From positions 20,957,187 through 21,021,186 of the forward strand of contig OX638368.1 in NCBI GenBank assembly GCA_951812925.1: a DNA stretch of 64,000 bases, in the 5' to 3' direction. The notes beneath the pieces are model-generated. The model was not told the DNA's origin. It saw only the letters and a program-made list of their open reading frames with translations, and did not search any database. Made by a program: the position numbers and the translations under genes. Shown here one piece after another: positions 46,701 through 58,700 of this stretch (positions are counted from its first letter, which is position 1; every line of letters starts with the position of its first letter). Source of the DNA: Calliopum simillimum (Eukaryota; Arthropoda; Insecta; Diptera; Lauxaniidae).

Positions 46701-49700
46701 GATTTTCTTTCATAGAATTATGTAGCTATAGGATTTTCAAGGAAACTCTTTGACACATCATAACTTGCCAGAGTTGTTTCACTTACATGGTACGCAGCAC
46801 TTTCAAACTGGCAAAAGCACCATCTTCAATGCACTCCAAGTATTTTAAATCTGTGAGAACGCTGCAAGCAATCAATGAGAACAAAAACAATAATATACAC
46901 TTAGAAAAAATAAAGTTTTCCTTTTATTTAAATTCGTAATTTATATGGGAATTTTCGCGTCAAAATAAACTTTGAAGAAAAAAGTCAAGCAAAACCGAAA
47001 AAAAATTTCTAAACGTCTTTTTCTAAGTTTTATAAAATTTTTATTTTATTTTTATATTTGTTTTTTGTTTTTTTTTTATTTTTAATTTTTTTGACTTTAA
47101 TTTTCAAAAGTTTTTTTAAGTTTTTACTGACTTTAATATAAGTCCCAAATACTGTTTACGACACTTTTGTCAGAAACTTTTATTTTAAAAGTTTTTATAA
47201 AAAAAAAAAAACATTAAATTATTTGTCTTACTTTTTGAACAAAAAATATATAAAGTTTCAATAATTGGCTATGCGAAACAACCCTTAATATAAGGTACAC
47301 CCTACTACAATGTGCATTTAAAGGAAAACGATAAAAAATTTTAAAACTAAGCTCTTTGCTCCACCAATACTCACATATCTAATAAGGATGCTCCATAAAC
47401 TTTTAATCCTGTACTCCTTAATCTAGGCAAACTCGCCTTAGATATAGTCAGTCTCTGCATTGGAACCGTCAATATTTGTGGCACGCGTGTTAGTGCCTCA
47501 CCTTCACATCGACATTCAACTTCTTCCTGTTTGTTGTTGAAGGAAAAATAAAACAAAATAAATAAAAAATAAATAAATAGTTTCTTAATTATAATTAAAA
47601 ATAAGTGACGTGCGCACTTTGGAGTTAATAAAATAGAAAGGTCTATTAAAAGATTTCACTTCATTATGATTGTGTCTATCGTAATGAAAATTATGGAGGA
47701 GCAAGACTTGTTCATGCAACATGAAACTTGCAATTTGAAATTGCAACTTAACAGAGGCGTAAAATCAACAGACTTCAGAAATAAATTTGAAAATGGCAGG
47801 AGCCGCTTTATACAGTAATTGTTATAGTGGGCCGACACCCATACAACAAACAATGGATTTCTGTTTACAACTGAAATATGTCCCTTGGCTTATTATAAGG
47901 CATTTCACATTTTTTTTTTTTTTTTTTTTTTTTGTTTTTGGTCTTTAAACACAATATTTGTATGGAAAACTTTTTTATTTGTCTACATCACCACGATCAA
48001 AAAATTCCCAAAAAAAAATGTGTCAAAAATGTTCTGCTGGCTCTTGATATTGATTTTACAAGGTAAAAATATTGAAATTTCAAACATACCACCCATTTAA
48101 TGCAAACCCTGAAAGTATGCAACAAAAAACAAAATCAGACGCATGACATTGCGTATTTTTGATATCTAAGCATTATGGAAGTTATAAAAATAAAATAGCA
48201 TACTTTCAGAGCTCAATGGGTGGCATGTCTGAAATTTATATTAACCCTTTAACGACCGGTTCTAAACACGCGAAAGAATTTCAAAATAAAAATACGACAA
48301 AATCGAAGTAATGGGGGTTTATAAAACTTTCATTCAGGCGTTAGTGCGTAAAAGACTTGCATTTTCGCTACTGCGCATCAACGCACTAATTCCATATTTT
48401 TTGTTGTTTTTGATGCGACGTAGTCTTTGTTGTTGTTTTATGTTGGTTCGAGTTCGATTTTGTGTGTACGCAAAAAAAGCAACAAAAACGCGAAATTTTG
48501 ACGAGAGTGAAAAAAAAACAACAAAAATTATTTCTGTAATTGTTGTACAGAATTATTGATGTTGTTGGGATTGTTGTACAAAAATATTGATGTTGTTGGG
48601 TCGAGCCAAAATTGGCTCACTTTTCTTCTACGCTGACACCCTTGATTTACATCAATATTAAGTATTCCAGCTCATTAAACTATTTTACAACTCTGCACAA
48701 TAATAATGATCTTTTGCTTTTTCCGGTTCCACAGTCAAGTAAGTAATTTGTAATGTAATTAAGTGCAAGTAACATTTCGCGTCATTTAGCAATTTAGTGA
48801 AAAGTGTCATAAGCACATGCGATAATTTCAGCATATGTTACACTTTCAAATGTAAGCACTTCAAGTCCATATGTTAACGCACCATCAACGAGTGATCCAA
48901 AGAGCTTGAAGCTTGAAACTTTATGAAACCATTCAACAAAACTCCCAACGGGAAACGGAAGCGCATTGAAATGACTTCAGTTGCGCTTCTAGGGAAGCAA
49001 GAAGCTGCTTCCAGTGCTGTTCTCACTGCTTATCTTTTTTAACACAGCGTGTCCTAGCGGAGATGCACATCTTCAGAAGCACATGAAATACGCTTCAAAT
49101 ACGCTTCCGTGAAAGCACATATTTGAAAGCTTATGAAATAAGCTTCCGTGGAAGTTTTTCAAAATTTGAAGTTCTATTTCACAAAAATTACTTTTTTTCT
49201 GTAACTTTTGGAAGATTTATTAACTTTTATAAGCAATAAAAAAAATAGAATTTTAAAAATTTTGTATGCTACCAGAGATGTGCTTCTATTACGCTCTTTT
49301 TGGAAGCAGCTTCATTTCTTCCCGTTGGGCTATTACATTTACTTGACTTAACTAGGCAGCGTCATCTTCATGAACAAGTTGCAAAGTTTGGAAACCGCAC
49401 ACTATCTCTATCGCCAATTTAAACCTATAATGCAACTAGACAGATACCAATAGAAGAGATGATGCTGCGAAACAAATGCAAGTTCTCACTAATAAGTAAA
49501 TGTTCTTAACTAATTTTTAAAATTTGATAGATCAGTACCAGCATTAATGTCGAATTTCCTGCCTAAATCAAACAGTGAAAATGAAAATGGATAAGTCATA
49601 CTTGACGCAAACCACTGAAAGAAGTCTGACATCAACGCAGCCGTCTGAATTCAGCGTTCAAATAATCGCTTGCAAATGTTGGTGAAAACTGAAGGCACTA

Positions 49701-52700
49701 GTTGCCGTGCATGATGGAACTATTCAATTGAAGCGCGATGCTCAGAGGTGGGTAGGGACTAGGGATTCCAATTTTTGGACTTTTTACGATCCCGGGATTT
49801 CGGGATCGAGAAATTTTGAATCCCGGAATCCCGGGATTTTTCGGGATTTGTATGAATTTTTTTTTTCTTCCTAAAAAGACAGAATTTAGTATTAAAAATT
49901 CCTAATATTTTGTCTTATATACCCCTACTACACCCCTACTACACCCCTACAAAGATATTTTATTTAAAAAGTGTCAAAAATATTAAAGCACAATTTCTTA
50001 AAGCAGGTACATTTCATTATTTATTCACGCCGTTTTTAAAAAACAAAAATTCATAAATACTTATTTGCTTCAAAAACAAGCATAAAGGTACATTGCAGCA
50101 TTATATGCTTAGTTAAATACATATCGATACCTTAGAGCGCTATAGTCCTATCTCAATTTTTTCAATCATTGGGAAATGCAAAAAGAATACTTCAAACAGT
50201 GGTTATTTAAAGTTGGCTGCGATTTTGAAAAAACTATACATGCAATAATTTTACCTTAGTATATTTTAACATAATTTTATGTTAAAAAATTCTTTTATTA
50301 ATTTTTAACAAATTATATGGAATTGCACTACTATTCAAATAAACTACACATTTAGTAAATTTTATGAGCGACTAGCATTTCCCGGTGTGCGTTTTTTTTC
50401 GAATCATGGAAAAAACAAGAAAGTTTCAAAAATTTCTGGCTCTGACCTTTGGGTGAAAAAAAAAATGTTTCCACTAAAAAGATGTAAAATGTCATGAAAC
50501 GAGTAGAAAAGACGAAAAAAAAGGAAAAATTTTCTTTAAAATGTGACTTATTTGAATATTCAGAGGAGATAACACAGTGGCACTCTTCAAAAAATTACGG
50601 TTTGGAGATAGGATTTTTCTTAATTCTCAAATATTCCGGTGTTTTGGTGGTATTTTGACATCCCACAGATTTCCACTCGGTAAAGAAGCCCACAAGGATA
50701 CCATATCTGCAAAAATCGCAAAAAGTGGAGATAGGACTATAGCGCTCTAAGGTATTAATATATAAAATATCATACATATTTAATTATATAAAATAGTGAG
50801 ATCAAAGTTTTAACAAGTGTTGGACTTGGAAGAATTAACTTTTGTTTTAATCAGTTTTATTACTTATTATTTAAATATGATTTTAGGAAAATTAAAGCAT
50901 TTATTATTTTATCATCCACTTTAGATCTAAATTTATTACGTAAATAACACAAATGATTTATCAAAAGAAAACTCATATGAGTTATTTTGGCATTAGATTT
51001 GAGTCTTTTTGAAAATAGAAGTCATAGGAGTTTTCAAATTTTTAAATGTTGTTTGAAAAATAAAAAATTAAAACAATTTCAACAATATAAATTAAAAACA
51101 ATAAAAAATTGACAGTCAGAGAAAAAATCATACAGAAAAACATAAGAGAACTAGTCTGAAGTGCCTTTTAGCAAAAATGATATTACTCAAAGCAGATTTA
51201 TCTTTCTTTATAATATCAATAGTGATTTTGATTGATTGAAGAGTACGAGCTAATTGTTTAAAAATTTTAAATTCGCTACAGTGGATCGAAGAAACCTTTA
51301 AGTCAATACAAACTGTTTTTATGCTACTCTCAAGCATAATAAAGTGCTGCAGCATATCTAAAAGACTACTCCATCTCGTTTTGCAATCTAAGGTTAACTT
51401 CAGCTCTTTATTATGTTCAATTTTAACATAATGTTGTAAGACTTCGTTTTTTGTTGGTGATTTTTGGAACATTCTAACAATTTTTCTAACCTAAAAAACT
51501 TAAAGAAAGAAATCCCGGGATTGGTAGCACTAATCCCGGGATTTTCGGGACTGCAAAAAGGCTCGAATCCCGGGATCCCGGGATCCCGAGATCCCGGGAC
51601 TGAAATCCCTAGTAGGGACTCAAGAAGGCATATCTTGCTAAAAGTACTTTACTGTTTTACAAAGTTTTGCTACTATACGCTCGTTTTAAATACAGCCAAT
51701 TCAATTACCAAGAGAACGATTTTTGTTTGAGATTCACAGCACAAACTACGTAGGTTGCCTTTTATATTTCGGGATTGTATGTATGTATGTATGTATGTAT
51801 TCTCCTTTAACTCCTAGGAGGAGCATAGGGCCAATATGAAATCTCTCCATTTGTCACGATCCCTTGCGATGACTTTGATCTCTTGCCACGATTTTCCCGA
51901 TTCTTGGATTTCCTTTTCCAACGACCTTTTCCAGTTGGTTTTGGGTCTACCACGTCCTCTACTGCCTTGTGGATTCCACTCAAGGGCCTGACGACAAACT
52001 TCGCTGTGTGGTTTCCGGAGAGTGTGACCAATCCATCCCCATTTGCGCAGCTTGATCTCGTTTGCTATAGCCTTCTGTTTGCATTTTTGATGTAGCTCGG
52101 CATTTGATATAGTGCGAGGCCACCAAACCTTTAGTATTCGCCTTAAGCATTTGTTGACGAATACTTACTTCGGGATTGGGCAACACTAATGTCAATAGCT
52201 ACAATCTGGCAACACCATAATAAAGTGTGACATTTTTTAGCATAAACGTATTCAGAACGTTTTGACGTACGACCAGTGTTGCTTACAGTGACTTGAAAAA
52301 ATCAATTTGGCAAAAAAATGGAATTAACTCGTGAACGTTTTCGTGCGATCATTTTTTACAACTTTCGACGTGGATAACCACGATAAGAGTGCATCGATGA
52401 ACTTAAACCTTTGTATGGTGATGAAGCACCATTCTATAGCACTGTTTAATGAACCCGAGACGAATTTCGTGAAGGTCGTCCAAAATCAGTTGTTGTTCCG
52501 GAATCCATTGATGCTGTGCGCCAACTGATATTGCAAGATCGTCATGTGACCTATCGTGAGATTGAGACAACCTTAGGCATTAGTGGGACCAGCATACATT
52601 CAATATTGCATGAACACCTGGCGTAAAAAAGGTTCGTTCTCTTTGGAAACCCCATAATTTATCAATTGCTTAAATTTTCAATGGAAAAATTGATTTTCTT

Positions 52701-55700
52701 AACTCACTGTAAGCAAAACAAACAGCACTTGTACATCAAAATGTTGTGAGTACGTTTATGCTAACAAATGTCAAACTTTATTAAGGTGTTGCCAGATTTT
52801 AGCTATTGACATTAGTGTTGCCCAAACCCGAAATATAAAAGGCAACCCTCGTATGAATACATTGCATTAAGCAAACTTAATGAAATTTAGTAGGTAGTTG
52901 CCGAACATGAATACTATACACTGTTCAATAATTCGTGGTAATTAAATAAGTTCCACTAACAAATGCGAACATAAATTTTACATTTTTACTTTGTTTTTAT
53001 AAGGTCCTTATAAGAATAAACTACGGCTTCAAAGAAGAATTACCGTCACTCTATCAAAAAAGAAGACACATTCCATTAAAATAAGAAGTTTTCTCAGTAA
53101 TACAAGCAAAGTGCGAAAATTTGTACTTTGTTTTAGTTAATTGCATTTGCTGGTTTTCTGCACAAGCAAAAGATTTATTTTTAAATGATGATGATAAGGT
53201 CAATTTCATTTAAAACTCCAACATTGCACCCGAAATCACTATAATACCATTACATGCAATTAAAATAAGGAAAAATTAGTGAAATGTACGAGAAAATTTA
53301 ATTACCCTGCAAGTAAAATTTGTAAATGCCAATGCATTAACCAAAGAACCTTAAAAAGCTCTTAAATAAAATGCTGCACTTTGGAAATTGAAAACTGATG
53401 GACATTTTTACATACATTCGTAAAGAAGAGTGTTTGATACGATGTCCTTTATATTGGAAATACATACGTGTAGAAGATTTTACTTAAAATTGTAATATTT
53501 TGCAATAGATTTGTTATATTAAGTAAAAAAATTTTTTACTAGTAAACATTATATCAAATCAATTTGCTAAATGGAAAAATGGAAAATATATACTTTAAAA
53601 TATATTAATTAATACATTCATTCAATCATTCATTCATACATTCATTCATTCATTCATTCATACATTCATTCATTCATTCATTCATTCATTCATTCATTCA
53701 TTCATTCATTCATTCATTCATTCATTCATTCATTCATTCATTCATTCATTCATTCATTCCTTCATTCCTTCATTCCTTCATTCCTTCAATCCTTCATTCC
53801 TTCATTCCTTCATTCCTTCATTCCTTCAGTCATTCATTCATTCATTCATCCATTTGATCATTTTTATCAAGTCAATTTGCTAAATGGAAAAATGGAATGT
53901 ATATAGTTATATATTGAGCTTTAATGAAACTCAGTTGGTTTCTTCTTCGAAACTAAAAACTATTTATTTTTAATACTTTGCTTAAACTATGTAAACTCAA
54001 AAGCTTTTCTTTAAATGCTTCAGTACTAAAAGCTCTTTACAACAAAAAGAACCGTAACATTACAAACTTACGTTATATTAAAACATATTTCAGAACATGA
54101 CTAAATTCAAGTAAACAAATAGACATTAAAGCAATATTGCAAAACCATACTAAGTTTCTGGAGTTATAGTGTTGTGCTTTATAAAAAGTAATAATTACAT
54201 TACTATGTATGTAATGTATCTTTACATTACTCCTCCACCCTCAGTTTCAACAGTCTCTGTTGAGCTTATTCTATAAAAATTTATAACCTATTTAATTTGA
54301 AGTTTTTTGGCTTTTGCTAATATCTTCGGAATTAATCTTATTAAATAATTATTATACATTTGTATCGATACCAATCTGGTTTTTATAAACATTTTGTTTC
54401 ATACAGATATAATTTTACAAACAAATGAAAGTTAAACAAAAATTAACAAAATAAAGAGCATTTTTGTTTTTAAACTTTATACTTAGTTTTTCTTTTTACT
54501 TGAGTTTTATAGATTTTTTTTCTGTTTCTGTTTTCATTTAAAATTAAATAATTTCCATCTTTTGTATAGTTAACAATTTTTTTATATTTGGGGTGAGCTT
54601 TACTTACTCTAAAATTTCTTACAATATCGTTTTGAAAGTCAGAATTATCTTTTATATTTTTATTTAATTTTGAAATTCTTTTACATTTCTCTTGGTGCCA
54701 GTTATGAGACAGTTTTTGCAATTCTTCTTTTGAGATGATATTGTTGATGAAGTCTATAGGTTTTATTTTAGTTGTGCTATGTATCGTATCATTATAACAT
54801 GTAATTGCCTTAAAAATTTGTTCGTCTAAGTCATCTTTATTATTTGGGTCGGCATTAAATAGCCTTAAGTGTTCATTAAGAGTTAAATGCAATCGTTCAA
54901 TATCAGAGTTACCAGTTTTTAGATAAGCGGTTGTAAAGTGAGGTTCTATATTGTTATTTTTCAAAAATTCTTTTACGCACACTGTATCGAACTCATTATC
55001 TGCAACTATTGTTTTTGGATTTCCGAGATATTGAATACGCTTTTTTATACCTGCGACTATGGATACCCAGGTCCTGTCACTTAAGTGATGGGCCGTGGCA
55101 TACTTAGACAATTTATCAATACTTGTCAGATACATCACGTTTCGCTGTGGGAACCAAACATCAAAATGGACTATTTCATTAATGTTTTCAGGAGTTTCTG
55201 TAATATTATAAGGGTATTTAATTGGACTTCTGTCAAATTTTGCTCTATTGCATATCTCACAATTATTTATGAATTTTTGAATTTCGTTTTGCAAACGTGG
55301 ATAAAAATACATTTTTTTTATTTCAGAATATGTTTCATTAATGCCTCTGTGGTTTCTCTTAATGTGTTCTTCTAGTATTATTTTAAGTAGTTTTTCTTTA
55401 TCAGTAATATCTTCTAAAAGTGAATTTGATTTCATTATTTTAAGGTTTATATTGTTAGCGAAAAACTTTATGTATAATTCCTGGAAACGTAAAAATAACT
55501 GATTGTTTTTACAAAATATAACAACAAGACCCTTATCTGGCAATTTATTTTTCATTATTTTTAGCAAGTCGCTTGCCGGTGCTACATTTATTACTTCCCT
55601 AACTCTATTTTGATATAAAAGTTTTGTTTTATAGCTTTCATTTTCCGAATTATTTGAACTTTATAAATATTAATTGGATTTTCTGTTATTCTTATGAAGT

Positions 55701-58700
55701 TTGAGCTGTCAGTGTCTGCACTGTGAACAGTTTCAACATCTTCATCAAATAATTCATTTAAATTAATAGTTATTTCCATTTTCTGATTTTCTACTGCGAT
55801 TCTACTTAAACCATCGGCTATAACGTTTTCCTTTCCTTTTATATAACAAATGTCAAAATCGAACACATTGAGTTTAATTTTCCATCGCTGGAGTTTTGAG
55901 TTAGGTTCTTTTAGGTTGTTTAACCATATTAGTGGACGGTGGTCAGATTTAATAATGAATTTACGACCAAACAAGTAAGGTCGAAAATATTTTGTAGACC
56001 AAACAATAGCTAGCAGTTCTCTCTCTATGGTACTGTAATTTTGCTCATGACCATTAAGTGAACGACTAGCATAGCAAATGACTCTGTTATTTTGCATAAG
56101 GACAGCGCCTAGAGCAAAATTACTAGCGTCAGTTACCAGAGTAAAAACTTTACTAAAGTCGGGATGAACTAATATGGGATCAGCTTTGATCAGTTTTTTT
56201 AATTTTTCGAAACTTTCGATATATTCTTTATCTGTTACATTAATTTTAGCGTTTTTCTTTAAATATTTAACCATATGATGTGCATTTTTCGAATAGTCTT
56301 TTATAAACCTTCGGTAAAATCCTGTTATACCAAGGAAAGATTTTATATCTTTTTGATTTTTAGGCAAACTTATGCAATCAATAGCTTCTACTTTTTTTGG
56401 ATTGGGTTTTATTCCCTCAGATGTTATTAAATGACCTAGAAACTCGGTTTCCTTGGCTAGAAACGTACATTTGTCTAACTGTATCTTGAGATTATTTTCG
56501 TTTAAACAATTCAAAATCTTATTTATGGATTCCAAATGCTCTTCAACGCTTGTTGAAAAAACAAGGATGTCATCCATGTAGACAACACATATTTTCCCAA
56601 TGAATTCCTTCAAAACTCTATTCATTAGCCTTTGAAATGTTGCAGGCGCATTTCGAAGACCAAATGGCATGCGAAGGAATTCGTAATGTCCACTCGCAGT
56701 TGAGAATGCGGTTTTGTGGACGTCGCTGGGATCCATCTCAATTTGGTGAAACCCTTTCGCCAAATCAAGAGTGGTAAAATATTGGCATCGTCCCAATTTA
56801 TCAAATATGTCCTCCATATTTGGCATTGGGAATCGATCTTCTATAGTGATACTATTTAATTTACGGAAATCTATCACTATACGCCATTCTTGTTGCTTGC
56901 TACGATCTAATTTTTTTGGGACCACCCAAATCGGGCTATTATATGGACTAAAGGATTCGCGAATGATACCTTTTTCTAACATTTCATCTACTTGTTTATT
57001 TACCTCTTCTTTATGAACCTCTGGGTATCTATAAAGTTTCGAATATGTAGGAATGTCATTTTTTGTTTTTATTTTATGTTTTATTTCATTTGTAAAGTTA
57101 AATCCAGAATCATTTTTGTTATAAAAAACTTTTTTATATTTTGTTAAAGTAAGTTTTAATTTTCCTAATTCGAAATTGCTCAGATATTCTGTATTAATAT
57201 ACTGCATTATTTTTGAGTCTTCTATTTGGTTGCTAAAAACTTCTAGAACCTGATCTTCATACACCAAGTCATCGTATTTTTCCTCTTCTTTGCTTAAGTA
57301 TATTTTAATAATTGCATTGTCCGTTATTAGCTGCCTTTTTCTATAATCAATTCTACAATTCAAGTTATCTAAAATATTGTTACCGATAATGCCGTCAAAC
57401 GAATTGTACAAATTTTATTCTAAAAATTCACAATTGTAGTTTTGTTCATTGAATTCTGCAAAAATGGGAAACTTGCAAAGTTTATTTACATGAAATTCTG
57501 TTCCTAATGCCTTTATTGAAACTTTAACGTTTTGTTTCCATTTCGGACCACAAATATTTTCGCAAATTAAGCTAAACTCCGCTCCGGTATCAATTATAAA
57601 ATATAAGTTTTTAGTAAGACTTTTTATTTTTATATAGGGTAATTTCTTGGGTCTACCTGCTGAAAATTTAAGTCTGAATTTCCTACCTCCATTGGCGTAT
57701 TTTGATTGTAATTATCTGAATTTCTGTATCGGTTAGAATGTCGTGTTTGATTTGTTTGCATTCTTGAAACTGCTGAGTTTATATTATTTGGAATGTTGCT
57801 TCTATTGATTTGTGGGTTATGGTGTTGGGAGAAACTATTTGTATTACTATTATTTCTACTATATGATTGTCTAAAATTATTAGTGTTATAATGGTCTGGA
57901 ATGTTGTAAGAAGAACCCTCATTACGATTATTATTTGTATGATTTTGGCTATTAAATTGTTGCCTGGAATTACTGTAACTATTATGCATTAAAGGTGGAC
58001 AGTTGTTAAAAACATTTTCATTATTATTTCTATTGACATTATCTACATTATGAGGATTTTGAACAGAATTTTGATAACGCCTATAATTGTCACTAAAATT
58101 GGTTCTAATGTACGATCTATTAAAGTTGCGTTGGTAACCCATCATTGGTGGACCATGCATGGTATAATTTTGGTGCCGCGCTTCAAGAATGATATTGTAA
58201 GCGTCTTCAATATTATCGGGATTTCTACCAAAAATTATAGTTTTCGTTGGTTCTGGCAGATGTTCCTTAAATGCCTTTAATACAATTCTGTTAATTTCAT
58301 AGTGCGTAAATTGGTTGTCCTCATGTGTCAATTTTCTGTTGCACAGCCTGTTTCTTAATTTATTTAATTTGAAATAATAATTCTCAATAGTCGAGTCTAA
58401 AGCACAAGTTTTAAGTTTATCCATTAATTCACTACATGTCTCTTTTTCACCAAAACTTGTTTTTAAAATGTTTTTTAATTCTGTCCAGTTACTTGGTGGA
58501 TTAAACCTGCGTATGGCTTGTCGAGCATCTCCTACACATTTGTTTTTAATGTAGTCAAAAAGCATTCTTCTATCATTATCAGTAAAACTTTCTACATTTG
58601 GCATTACATTTTCAATTTGCATGAAAAAATCAGGAAGTTGATTTTTATCTGTCCCATCGTATTTTTCAATATTTTTAATACAATTTAATGTTAAATTAAA

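Larger units (their letters stand above)
49760..51611 (-). mobile_element. hAT transposon relic, 1.85 kb, CCCGGG-rich ends
   Basis: Ends TAGGGATTCCAATTTT and AAATCCCTA are flanked by a perfect 8-bp duplication GTAGGGAC (49752-49759 and 51612-51619). Both subterminal regions carry many ATCCCGGGAT words. The minus strand at 51472-51128 encodes a hAT-transposase-like piece containing [20 protein letters not shown]. The rest of the transposase, including the C-terminal dimerisation part, is not visible. It also carries a nested MITE (50130-50752). Confidence 0.85.

Noticed and set aside
54232..54469. Possible env gene of the Gypsy element
   Set aside because: Only about 240 nt lie between integrase and the 3' LTR, with no open frame of any length.
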